The position numbers and the translations under genes were made by a program. Below the pieces are notes generated by a model that saw only the letters and a program-made list of their open reading frames with translations, was not told the DNA's origin and made no database searches. From the NCBI GenBank assembly GCA_002712045.1, contig PARX01000034.1, forward strand, positions 94,881-109,391: 14,511 nucleotides of DNA. Reading direction: 5' to 3'. The stretch's first letter is position 1; each line of letters starts with the position of its first letter. Below, piece by piece: positions 7,939-14,511 of the stretch. The DNA is from Paracoccaceae bacterium (GTDB lineage: Bacteria; Pseudomonadota; Alphaproteobacteria; Rhodobacterales; Rhodobacteraceae).

Positions 7939-8829
7939 ATGAGTTTAAAGATCAATAGTGATTTAATAGGGATTTTTTATATATTATTGGCTTCTTTGAG
8001 CGTTGCTATTTTACCAAATTCAGCAAAATTCGCCATGTCTGATGGCGCTGGGATGATAACCCTGATGGTAACAAGAGGAATAATTGGATTAGTTTTACTG
8101 ATTAGTTTGTTATTAATAACCCGCACTTCATTTTTTTTACCCAAATCTTTGATCTTAATATCAATTATCAATGGATTATTAGCCTTGGGAATGATTGCAG
8201 CATTATACGCGGCCATTATCTATATCGATATAAGTTTATCAATTTTAATTCTTTGTCTTTTCCCTGTTGTAATAGCTATTATTTCACATCTAAGGGGTGT
8301 CGAAATTGTGAGCTTGATACAATGGCTCTGCATCCTTTTTGTTTTAATTGGGTTAAGCCTTTTAATCCTGAGTGATAAATCTAGTATTAGTTTTCTTGGT
8401 ATTTTTTTCAGTTTGATCGGCATGATTTTCGCAGTAATTATTACATTTCTATCAGAGAAAATGACCAATGAAATTGGAGCATTAACGACAACGTTTTATT
8501 TGAATGCTTGGGGTCTGTTATTTCTGTTAATAATACTTACATCGTTTAGTAAATATCTTCCACCTCAGTCAAATATGGGATGGGTTGCAATGGCTTTGAA
8601 TGGAGTCTTTAATATAGGTGCTTGGGTGTTTTTTTTCGCTGGTATGCAGAGAATAGGAGCAACTAGAGCTTCGATGCTTACGTCAGTTGATCCAATTTTT
8701 TCGGCTATATTAGCCTACTTGCTTTTCAATCAATTTTTTTCAGCCCCTCAGTGGGTTGGGTTTTTCTTGGTTATAATATCTTTATTTTGCTTTGAATATT
8801 TCAAGAAAAAAGTTAATATTCTTGGCTAA
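7939..8829 (+). CDS. EamA/DMT-family membrane transporter
   Basis: This is a 296-residue inner-membrane protein of about ten hydrophobic helices arranged as two EamA repeats, the second beginning near residue 150 (SFLGIFFSLIGMIFAVIITFLSEK). The late segment (RIGATRASMLTSVDPIFSAILAYLLFNQ) is the typical family motif for the end of the second repeat. Length is normal for a drug/metabolite transporter, and the substrate is unknown. The ATG at 7939 has AAAAGG 7 bases upstream. The gene begins 15 bp downstream of a strong terminator, so its transcription must come from read-through or from a promoter inside the end of the binding-protein gene. It ends tail to tail with the serine hydrolase gene, overlapping it by 17 bp. 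It is a different protein from the EamA transporter at the left end of the window. Confidence 0.92.
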   Translation: MSLKINSDLIGIFYILLASLSVAILPNSAKFAMSDGAGMITLMVTRGIIGLVLLISLLLITRTSFFLPKSLILISIINGLLALGMIAALYAAIIYIDISLSILILCLFPVVIAIISHLRGVEIVSLIQWLCILFVLIGLSLLILSDKSSISFLGIFFSLIGMIFAVIITFLSEKMTNEIGALTTTFYLNAWGLLFLLIILTSFSKYLPPQSNMGWVAMALNGVFNIGAWVFFFAGMQRIGATRASMLTSVDPIFSAILAYLLFNQFFSAPQWVGFFLVIISLFCFEYFKKKVNILG

Positions 8830-9967
8830 TTTTCTCCATCATTTTTACCATATCTACGGAATAATCTAAATCTAAAGCATCTTTGTTTTGCAAAACAGAA
8901 AAGAAAGAAACTGAGATGCCAGTATCAGGGTTTGCTAGCATAAACTGACCCCCATAGCCGCCATGCCCCAACCAGGTACCGTCCGTCATAGTCTGGTTTG
9001 AATAATTATAAAAGTCCTTGGGTGGAAGATTTTTTGGTCCAGGATTTTTTCGTGTATCTTCAATATATTTCTTACTCCCAATTTGATTTCCATCTGCGCC
9101 CATACCAAATCGGCAAAAAAGTTGACCAAAACGGGCTAAGTCTCTAGCGCATAGGTTTACGCCACCGTCAACAACAGGGAAGCCGTCTCGATCTGTATGC
9201 ATATGCCAGTTTCCTTCGATTCCAATCGCTTCAACAATATTGATCATCCATTCTCGTAAGGTACGCTTGCTAACACTTTCTGCCACCCATGCTAAAACAT
9301 CTGTATTTGCCGATTTATAGTCAGCATAGCCTGTTTTATTTTCTAATGAGGATCCTATCTGTTTGATCGAGGATAAAAAGGTTTTTTGGTTTATTTCTGG
9401 GATTTCTTTTGATGGCAAACGCCAACCTAAAGTTGTTTCATGAATAAAACTGCTTGCAAATGGGTCTGAGTAATCCTCTGAATAGTTGTTAGATAAGTCC
9501 ATATTTAACACTTGTTGGACTGTTGCTTCTGCATAACCTGTCCCGATTTCTGGTAAGTATTCTTTTACTTTTTTGTTTGGATCCAACAAGCCCTGTGAAA
9601 TTAATTCTCCACAAATTAAATTAAGTGTCATTTTGCTAATAGACATTATCGTATGCGGGTGTGTGTGGTGAAAATCATCGGCATAACGTTCAAAAATTAA
9701 TTCTTGACCTTTTAAAACCACCATACCAGAAAAATGGTTTGTTTCAGTCATTTTTTTGACATCAGGACGCATACCAATGCTAGCGTTAATATTTGTTTCT
9801 AGATGTAAAACTTTAGCTGCTCTAAACGATACGGAGTAACGGGGGATTCTATACAAATTATGAAATCCATGTCGTCTTGTTTTGGGTTGGTGCCATCTGG
9901 GTTTATTATCTTGAGTGACATGCAGATCTGGGTTGGGAAAGGCAGCTATCGGCTTTAATTTATTCAT
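8813..9967 (-). CDS. Serine hydrolase, class C beta-lactamase / 6-aminohexanoate-dimer hydrolase-like
   Basis: This 384-residue enzyme has the penicillin-recognising fold signature: S109-I-S-K112 as nucleophile and base, Tyr207 in DYKSANTDVLAW, and H335-G336-G337 (LGHGGYGG) in place of the KTG box. The spacing of Ser, Lys and Tyr and the YKSANTDV pattern resemble the NylB-type amide/ester hydrolases more than true beta-lactamases. There is no signal peptide, so a cytoplasmic esterase or amidase is more likely than a cell-wall or antibiotic enzyme. The ATG at 9967 is preceded by AAAGGA 6 bases upstream. The gene is divergent from argH and convergent with the EamA gene, so it appears to be a single-gene transcript. 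Its natural substrate cannot be inferred from context. Confidence 0.9.
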   Translation of the reverse strand: MNKLKPIAAFPNPDLHVTQDNKPRWHQPKTRRHGFHNLYRIPRYSVSFRAAKVLHLETNINASIGMRPDVKKMTETNHFSGMVVLKGQELIFERYADDFHHTHPHTIMSISKMTLNLICGELISQGLLDPNKKVKEYLPEIGTGYAEATVQQVLNMDLSNNYSEDYSDPFASSFIHETTLGWRLPSKEIPEINQKTFLSSIKQIGSSLENKTGYADYKSANTDVLAWVAESVSKRTLREWMINIVEAIGIEGNWHMHTDRDGFPVVDGGVNLCARDLARFGQLFCRFGMGADGNQIGSKKYIEDTRKNPGPKNLPPKDFYNYSNQTMTDGTWLGHGGYGGQFMLANPDTGISVSFFSVLQNKDALDLDYSVDMVKMMEKISQEY

Positions 9968-9982
9968 AATCTATCCTTTATG

Positions 9983-10027
9983 ATCTAATTAGTGGATATT
10001 GTGAGCTTGTATATTTTCTAATTAGAT
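9983..10027. repeat. Inverted repeat in the serine hydrolase leader (ATCTAATTAG / CTAATTAGAT)
   Basis: A 10-bp arm at 9983-9992 is repeated exactly in inverted form at 10018-10027 with 25 bp between. Each arm also contains the 8-bp palindrome CTAATTAG. It lies 16 bp upstream of the serine hydrolase ATG, so it could be a paired operator site or a leader hairpin. AT-rich sequence makes chance palindromes more common, hence moderate confidence in function. I see no gene in the 244-bp gap 9968-10211. Confidence 0.5.
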
Positions 10028-10126
10028 AATCTAGGAATACCAAAATTATCAATCACTTTCTTATTTTTATTCACAATTACTATTTTTAAGAAAAAACACG
10101 GATAACAAATAAGTATTCTTAATAAT

Positions 10127-10155
10127 TTGCACCTTAGATCAACTCAAAGTATACG
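10127..10155 (+). promoter_or_regulatory. Candidate promoter for argH-lptM-lysA
   Basis: TTGCAC at 10127-10132 and TATACG at 10150-10155 are 17 bp apart, 56 bases upstream of the argH ATG. Both hexamers are imperfect (three and four of six consensus positions). It is the best spaced pair I see on this strand in the gap. Confidence 0.35.
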
Positions 10156-10211
10156 GTCAGTAGTTGTGATAAGTGAAAGCTAATTTGGGATTAGAGTTCT
10201 AGAGATGTACT

Positions 10212-11609
10212 ATGGCTAAAAAAGTAAAAACTAACTTGATGTGGGGTGGTCGTTTTGATGAGGGCCCCGATGTGCTTATGGAAAGCATTAATGCATCGAT
10301 TAATTTTGATAAACGTCTTTATAAGCAAGATATAGAGGGTTCTGTTGCACATGCAAATATGTTGGCAAAACAGGGAATTATTGAGTTCAGTGAAGCTGAT
10401 TTGATTTGTGAGGGATTGGCTAAAATAAGACTTGAGATCGAAGAGGGTAAGTTTGAATTCAAACCTTCATTAGAAGACATTCACATGAATATTGAGGCTC
10501 GTCTTGCTGAACTTGTTGGAAGCACCGCGGGGAAATTACATACTGCAAGATCTAGAAATGACCAAGTTGCCCTGGATTTTAGAATGTGGGTTCGTAATCA
10601 TATAGACATAGCCATTAGTGATTTGAGAAAATTGATTGAGGCGTTTATAAATCAAGCTGATTTGAATAGTGATCTTATAATGCCAGGTTTTACACATATG
10701 CAGGTTGCTCAACCAGTGAGCTGGAGCCATCATATGATGGCTTTTGTTGAAATGTTTGGGAGAGATCTTGCGCGGTTTGAAGATGCAAGACGAAGACTAA
10801 ATGAGTGTCCATTGGGTGGGGCAGCACTAGCTGGAACCTCTTTCCCAATTGATCGGCATACTACTTCAAAAATACTTTGCTTTGATCGTCCAATGGCTAA
10901 CTCTATTGATAGTACTTCAGATAGAGACTTTGCTTTAGAATTTTTGACTTGCTCAGCAATCTGCGCAACACATCTAAGTCGTTTCTCAGAGGAACTAGTG
11001 ATTTGGTCCTCTGCTCAGTTTAATTTTGTTGAAATATCAGAAAGATTTTCAAGTGGGTCTTCTATTATGCCTCAGAAAAAAAATCCGGATGCGGCTGAGT
11101 TGATTAGAGCCAAAGTTTCTCGAATTAATGGGTCTTTAGTGGCATTATTAACTACAATGAAAGGATTACCTCTGACATACTCAAAAGATATGCAGGAGGA
11201 TAAAGAGCAAGTATTTGACGCAGCTGATACGTTGCTTTTATCACTCAAGGTTATGACAGGGATGCTTAACGAATTAAAACCAAATAAAACCAATTTGGAA
11301 AAAGCAGCGTCTGTTGGTTTTTCAACGGCAACTGATTTAGCTGATTGGTTAGTAAAAAATATAAAAATACCTTTTAGAGAAGCTCATGAAATAACAGGTA
11401 AACTAGTAAAGCGTGCAGAAGAGAATAGTTGTGAGTTAAAGGATCTTAGTCTTGATGATATGCAGAAAGCAAACAGTCTAATAAACAAGGGGGTTTATTC
11501 CGTATTGAGTGTACAGAATTCAGTTACTTCTAGAACTAGTTATGGTGGTACATCGCCAGAAGAAGTTAGAAAGCAAGTTTTAACTTGGAGAAAGAAGTTA
11601 TCTTTATGA
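10212..11609 (+). CDS. argH: Argininosuccinate lyase
   Basis: This 465-residue cytoplasmic enzyme splits argininosuccinate into arginine and fumarate, the last step of arginine synthesis. It shows the family marks: the N-terminal LMWGGRF start, HTARSRNDQV near residue 113, FTHMQ with the catalytic His near 161, and the fumarase/aspartase-superfamily signature GSSIMPQKKNPD near 281-292, whose flexible loop carries the catalytic Ser. Length is normal (about 460). The ATG at 10212 is chosen because the ATG seven bases earlier meets a stop after four codons; only a weak GAGA sits upstream. Its stop overlaps the start of a small lipoprotein gene by 4 bp, and lysA follows, an order common in Alphaproteobacteria. 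Confidence 0.98.
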   Translation: MAKKVKTNLMWGGRFDEGPDVLMESINASINFDKRLYKQDIEGSVAHANMLAKQGIIEFSEADLICEGLAKIRLEIEEGKFEFKPSLEDIHMNIEARLAELVGSTAGKLHTARSRNDQVALDFRMWVRNHIDIAISDLRKLIEAFINQADLNSDLIMPGFTHMQVAQPVSWSHHMMAFVEMFGRDLARFEDARRRLNECPLGGAALAGTSFPIDRHTTSKILCFDRPMANSIDSTSDRDFALEFLTCSAICATHLSRFSEELVIWSSAQFNFVEISERFSSGSSIMPQKKNPDAAELIRAKVSRINGSLVALLTTMKGLPLTYSKDMQEDKEQVFDAADTLLLSLKVMTGMLNELKPNKTNLEKAASVGFSTATDLADWLVKNIKIPFREAHEITGKLVKRAEENSCELKDLSLDDMQKANSLINKGVYSVLSVQNSVTSRTSYGGTSPEEVRKQVLTWRKKLSL

Positions 11610-11713
11610 AATTGTTAAAAATAATACTTTTACTTTCTTTTACTGTTTTGGTTTCTTGTGGCGTGGCTGGGGATCCGACTAGACCTGGAAGCTCCACTGA
11701 AATTAGCAGTTAA
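11606..11713 (+). CDS. lptM: LptM-like small lipoprotein (35 aa)
   Basis: This short gene encodes 35 residues: two Lys residues near the start, a hydrophobic stretch, then the lipobox L-V-S-C with the modified Cys at residue 18, followed by GVAGDPTRPGSS. The mature 18 residues match the pattern of LptM/YifL lipoproteins (CG-x-x-G-x-P..PG), which help the outer-membrane LPS translocon LptD mature in E. coli. The gene starts inside the argH stop (ATGA overlap), so it is translationally coupled to argH, and lysA follows 64 bp later. The argH - small lipoprotein - lysA position is where this family sits in many proteobacteria. The lipoprotein assignment is firm; the LptM function is family and context inference. 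Confidence 0.85.
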   Translation: MKLLKIILLLSFTVLVSCGVAGDPTRPGSSTEISS

Positions 11714-11777
11714 ATTGTTTTACAATTTTAAAGTTTAATCATAAACGACCTTTTAATTAAATACTAAGAAGAAGATT

Positions 11778-13040
11778 ATGGATAATTTTAATTACAAGAA
11801 GAGAGAGCTTCACGTTGATAAAGTGGCTATTAGAGAGATTGCTTCCTCAGTTGGAACTCCATTTTATGTTTATTCCCAAAGGGCGATTGAAAAAAAATAT
11901 CAATCTTTTTCAAAAGCCTTTTCAAAATTAAATTGCTCGATTTCATACGCTATGAAAGCCAATTCAAATCAAGCAATATTAAAGATATTAGGAAACCTTG
12001 GCTCAGGGATGGATGTGGTTTCAGGTGGGGAGTATTTACGTGCTAAGGCAGCAGGTATTCCAAGTGATCGTATTGTTTTTTCTGGTGTTGGTAAAACAAA
12101 TGAAGAGATACATCTGGCGATAAGCGGTGGAGTAAGGCAGTTTAATGTTGAAAGTGAACCTGAATTAATCGAAATTTCACGGGTTGCCTCGAATCTTAAT
12201 GTAACAGTTCCGTTAACAATAAGAGTAAATCCGGATATTGATGCAAAAACCCATTCAAAAATATCAACTGGAAAATCTCAAAATAAGTTTGGCATTCCCA
12301 TCATTAATGCGCGGGAAATTTATGCATTTGCCGCATCGTTATCGTCAGTCAAAATTGTTGGGATTGATGTTCATATAGGAAGTCAGATATTAGATTTAGA
12401 GCCGTACCGTGCAGCATTCTTAAAAATACATAAGTTAGCAATGGATTTGAGGTTGGATGGGCATGAAATTTCTAGGATAGATTTGGGTGGTGGATTGGGC
12501 ATAGATTATGGGCTGAACGATACAAAAATACCTTCTCACTTAGAATATGGCGCTTTGGTTACTGAAATTTTTAAAGATTTAGGTTGTGAAATAGAATTAG
12601 AGCCCGGGCGTTGGATTGTCGGTAATTCCGGTTTGTTAATTAGCTCCGTAATTTACCTTAAGAAGGGTGAAGGGAGGGATTTTTTAATAGTCGATGCGGC
12701 TATGAATGATCTAATTAGACCTGCTCTTTATGAAGCTCATCATGAAATTATACCAATTGCAGAGAATATTGAGAGTTCTTCTTCATTGTATGATGTTGTG
12801 GGTCCAGTTTGTGAAACGGGAGATACATTTGCGGTTCAACGAGAAATAATTGATATGAAAAAGGATGATCTGTTGGCTTTTAAATCTGCTGGAGCTTATG
12901 CGGCCGTAATGGCATCGGAATACAATACAAGGCCTCTTGTCCCAGAGGTGCTTGTTAATGGTGATAAGTTTCTATTGATTAGAGCAAGACCCACTATTCA
13001 AGAAATGATTGATAGGGATCAGGTGCCAGATTGGTTGTAA
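11778..13040 (+). CDS. lysA: Diaminopimelate decarboxylase
   Basis: This 420-residue PLP enzyme of fold type III (alanine racemase-like barrel plus C-terminal beta domain) converts meso-diaminopimelate to lysine. Lys60 in YAMKANSN binds PLP, His199 lies in HIGSQI, GGGLG at 237-241 and EPGR at 275-278 bind phosphate and substrate, Cys345 in CETGD comes from the partner subunit, and Tyr374 lies in AGAYAAVMASEYN. Length and motif order are standard. The ATG at 11778 has AGAAG 6-9 bases upstream. It is probably cotranscribed with argH and the small lipoprotein gene, as no convincing terminator separates them. Its 3' end overlaps the convergent tag gene by 22 bp. Confidence 0.98.
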   Translation: MDNFNYKKRELHVDKVAIREIASSVGTPFYVYSQRAIEKKYQSFSKAFSKLNCSISYAMKANSNQAILKILGNLGSGMDVVSGGEYLRAKAAGIPSDRIVFSGVGKTNEEIHLAISGGVRQFNVESEPELIEISRVASNLNVTVPLTIRVNPDIDAKTHSKISTGKSQNKFGIPIINAREIYAFAASLSSVKIVGIDVHIGSQILDLEPYRAAFLKIHKLAMDLRLDGHEISRIDLGGGLGIDYGLNDTKIPSHLEYGALVTEIFKDLGCEIELEPGRWIVGNSGLLISSVIYLKKGEGRDFLIVDAAMNDLIRPALYEAHHEIIPIAENIESSSSLYDVVGPVCETGDTFAVQREIIDMKKDDLLAFKSAGAYAAVMASEYNTRPLVPEVLVNGDKFLLIRARPTIQEMIDRDQVPDWL

Positions 13041-13609
13041 CTTTGCCTGTTTTGAACTTCGGTATGCCGATGACAAGATATTAAGTGATTGTTTATCATA
13101 CCAACGGCTTCCATGAATGCATAAACAATTGTTGGACCACAATAGCGATAGCCAAGTTTTTTTAAATCTTTAGAAATTTTCTGTGATAACGGAGATTGAG
13201 TCTGAACATCTGCTTGGCTAACCGGATGAGTTTGTAGGGGTTTGAAATGGATGTATTCCCATAGGAAATTATTAAATCCTTTCCGTTTTTCAATGTCTAG
13301 GTATATTTTAGCGTTACTAATTGTTGCTGTTATTTTTCCTCTATGCCTAACTATCTCTTTGTTTTTTACTAGGGAGTTAATTTTCCTATCATTATAATTA
13401 GCAATTACCTCTGGTTGAAAATTATCAAAGGCGGCTCTGAATGCCTCTCTTTTCCTTAGGATAGTAATCCAGCTCAAACCGGCTTGAAAGCCTTCAAGTG
13501 TTAGCTTTTCCCATAGCATTTTACTATCATGCTCTGGTACGCCCCATTCGTTATCATGATATGTAATATATAGAGGGTCACTTCCAGGCCAAGGACATCT
13601 TTCTTTCAC
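13019..13609 (-). CDS. tag: DNA-3-methyladenine glycosylase I
   Basis: Tag removes 3-methyladenine from alkylated DNA and starts base-excision repair. I choose the GTG at 13607-13609 (196 residues) because AAGGAG lies 5 bases upstream, while the earlier GTG at 13627 has no ribosome binding site. With this start the protein opens M-KERCPW, like E. coli Tag, and the zinc ligands fall at Cys5, His18, His175 and Cys179, essentially the E. coli positions. Other marks are YHDNEWG, the catalytic-pocket LTLEGFQAGLSW with Glu39, and GPTIVYAFMEAVGMINNH near the C-terminus. It has its own promoter and runs convergently into lysA, overlapping it by 22 bp with no terminator visible between them. Confidence 0.96.
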   Translation of the reverse strand: MKERCPWPGSDPLYITYHDNEWGVPEHDSKMLWEKLTLEGFQAGLSWITILRKREAFRAAFDNFQPEVIANYNDRKINSLVKNKEIVRHRGKITATISNAKIYLDIEKRKGFNNFLWEYIHFKPLQTHPVSQADVQTQSPLSQKISKDLKKLGYRYCGPTIVYAFMEAVGMINNHLISCHRHTEVQNRQSYNQSGT

Positions 13610-13649
13610 ATTCGCTCCTTCCAACACTTCAAGTTGACAGTACTATTAT

Positions 13650-13679
13650 GTTATAAATCCTGGACTTACATAATGTCAA
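13650..13679 (-). promoter_or_regulatory. Promoter for tag, with inverted repeat
   Basis: Reading leftward, a perfect TTGACA (13674-13679) and TATAAC (13650-13655) are 18 bp apart, about 40 bases upstream of the GTG start of tag. An inverted repeat ATTATGT (13645-13651) / ACATAAT (13668-13674) overlaps the -10 and touches the -35, a position where a bound dimer would block polymerase. Confidence 0.6.
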
Positions 13680-13759
13680 AAAACAAAGAATAGTATAGGA
13701 ATTAAACAAAATACCAAATTAGCCCAACCAAAAAGTGAATAAGATAAGTAATTTTATAT

Positions 13760-13788
13760 GTGACAAAATGTCTAAAACGTAATATTAT
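13760..13788 (+). promoter_or_regulatory. Promoter for the acetyl-CoA acetyltransferase gene
   Basis: GTGACA at 13760-13765 and TATTAT at 13783-13788 are separated by 17 bp, and each matches the sigma70 consensus at five of six positions. Transcription would start near 13795, leaving a leader of about 87 bases that contains the stem-loop at 13836-13866. Confidence 0.55.
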
Positions 13789-13835
13789 TATTTATTTGCG
13801 CATTAAAAAGTAATTATGTTACTATAAGAATTATT

Positions 13836-13866
13836 TTGTAAGTTTGGTGAAGTTTGGTGCTTACAA
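13836..13866 (+). repeat. Stem-loop with tandem 10-bp repeat in the thiolase leader
   Basis: TTGTAAG (13836-13842) is exactly complementary to CTTACAA (13860-13866). Inside and at the edge lie two head-to-tail copies of AAGTTTGGTG (13840-13849 and 13850-13859). It ends just before the ribosome binding site AAAAGGA. It could be an operator with two protein sites or an RNA element affecting translation, and function is not proven. Confidence 0.5.
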
Positions 13867-13881
13867 GAAAAGGATAAACTT

Positions 13882-14511
13882 ATGACGAATATTGTTATAG
13901 CTTCAGCAGCTCGTACCGCCGTTGGCGCTTTTGGAGGCTCGCTCTCTAATGAGCCAGCACATGAATTGGGAAAGGCAGTAATTGAAGAAGTTGTACTTAG
14001 ATCTGGGGTGGATAAGGCAGAGGTATCTGAGACCATAATGGGGCAAGTATTGACGGCTGGTCAGGGCCAGAATCCAGCACGACAAGCTCATATAAATGCT
14101 GGACTACCCATTGAGAGTGCTGCTTGGGGGATTAATCAAGTCTGTGGATCTGGATTACGTGCTGTAGCAATTGGCGCTCAGCATATTCTCTTAAATGATG
14201 CATCAATTGTCGTTGCTGGTGGCCAAGAAAGCATGTCGTTAAGTCCACATGTGGCTCAAATGCGGTCAGGAACAAAAATGGGAGATGTGTCGTTTATTGA
14301 CTCAATGATTAAAGATGGTCTCTGGGATGCTTTTAATGGTTATCATATGGGAGGTACGGCTGAAAATGTTGCAAAAAAATGGCAGATCTCTCGTGATACA
14401 CAAGATAACTTTGCTGTTCTTTCACAAAATAAAGCTGAAACAGCATCAAAAGATGGCAAATTTGCTGATGAGATAGTTCCATATACCATAAGAAATCGAA
14501 AGGGAGATATT
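13882..14511 (+). CDS. phaA: Acetyl-CoA C-acetyltransferase (biosynthetic thiolase), partial (3' end beyond window)
   Basis: The frame is open from the ATG at 13882 to the window edge, giving 210 of an expected ~390 residues. The first half of a thiolase is clear: RTAVGAFGGSL at 11-21, the acyl-accepting nucleophile Cys88 in NQVCGSGLRA, VAGGQESMS near 111-119, and the HMGGTAENVAKKW segment near 155-167 that lines the CoA site in biosynthetic thiolases. The enzyme condenses two acetyl-CoA into acetoacetyl-CoA, or the reverse. In Alphaproteobacteria it usually feeds polyhydroxybutyrate or ketone-body-type metabolism, so phaA or atoB would both fit; the missing downstream neighbour (for example a phaB reductase) would decide. 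AAAAGGA lies 7 bases before the ATG. The His and second Cys of the active site lie beyond the window. Confidence 0.93.
   Translation, partial: MTNIVIASAARTAVGAFGGSLSNEPAHELGKAVIEEVVLRSGVDKAEVSETIMGQVLTAGQGQNPARQAHINAGLPIESAAWGINQVCGSGLRAVAIGAQHILLNDASIVVAGGQESMSLSPHVAQMRSGTKMGDVSFIDSMIKDGLWDAFNGYHMGGTAENVAKKWQISRDTQDNFAVLSQNKAETASKDGKFADEIVPYTIRNRKGDI

Noticed and set aside
8220..8468. A short antisense open frame in the second EamA gene
   Set aside because: Its Ile/Lys-rich composition is what the reverse complement of a membrane-protein gene gives, with no independent support.
8813..9967. Calling the serine hydrolase an antibiotic-resistance beta-lactamase
   Set aside because: It has no signal peptide, has an HGG box instead of KTG, and has a NylB-like Tyr motif; these point to a cytoplasmic amide or ester hydrolase.
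11712..11728. AAATTGT-TTT-ACAATTT hairpin after the small lipoprotein gene
   Set aside because: The stem is almost all A-T and is not followed by a T run, so it is not a convincing terminator and does not break the argH-lptM-lysA unit.
13803..14091. Minus-strand open frames over the thiolase start and leader
   Set aside because: They are antisense to a clear thiolase coding region, and the predicted peptides show no family motif.

Overview
The window looks like chromosomal DNA from an AT-rich, free-living, probably marine alphaproteobacterium. Two things suggest this: the argH - tiny lipoprotein - lysA gene order, which is common in Alphaproteobacteria, and a betaine/TMAO-type ABC importer with a double-length permease beside a Rieske oxygenase. 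A low-GC marine lineage such as SAR116 is a guess from style and is not proven. I found no rRNA, tRNA, CRISPR array, insertion sequence or phage gene. Both ends cut through a gene.

Region 1 (1-7924) is a quaternary-amine/methylated-amine island arranged divergently. Leftward run an ATPase of the ProV/OpuAA type (3529-4560), a Rieske non-haem iron oxygenase (2270-3412), a short-chain dehydrogenase (1509-2273), a metallo-beta-lactamase-fold hydrolase (727-1515) and an EamA/DMT transporter cut by the window edge (1-723). The last four are overlapping or almost touching, so they form one operon. Rightward run a 711-residue permease made of two homologous BPD_transp_1 modules (4693-6828) and a secreted OpuAC-type binding protein (6935-7873), closed by a strong intrinsic terminator. 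The likely logic is import of a quaternary or methylated amine (glycine betaine, carnitine, choline, TMAO or similar), oxidation by the Rieske enzyme, and further handling by the dehydrogenase and hydrolase. The exact substrate cannot be read from sequence, and no reductase partner for the oxygenase lies in the window.

Region 2 (7939-9967) holds a second EamA/DMT transporter on the plus strand that meets, tail to tail with a 17-bp overlap, a cytoplasmic serine hydrolase of the class C beta-lactamase / 6-aminohexanoate-dimer hydrolase type on the minus strand.

Region 3 (10212-13609) is housekeeping: argH (last step of arginine synthesis), a previously uncalled 35-codon lipoprotein that looks like LptM, and lysA (last step of lysine synthesis). 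These are followed tail to tail by tag (3-methyladenine DNA glycosylase I), whose start I move to an internal GTG with a good ribosome binding site.

Region 4 (13882-end) is the 5' half of an acetyl-CoA acetyltransferase gene. The 272 bp between it and tag carry two good sigma70-type promoters facing apart, an inverted repeat in the tag promoter, and a stem-loop with a tandem 10-bp repeat in the thiolase leader.

No clearly new defence or mobile system is visible. The items most worth following are the amine island, its two-module permease, the terminator-gated EamA gene, the LptM-like small gene and the thiolase leader element.
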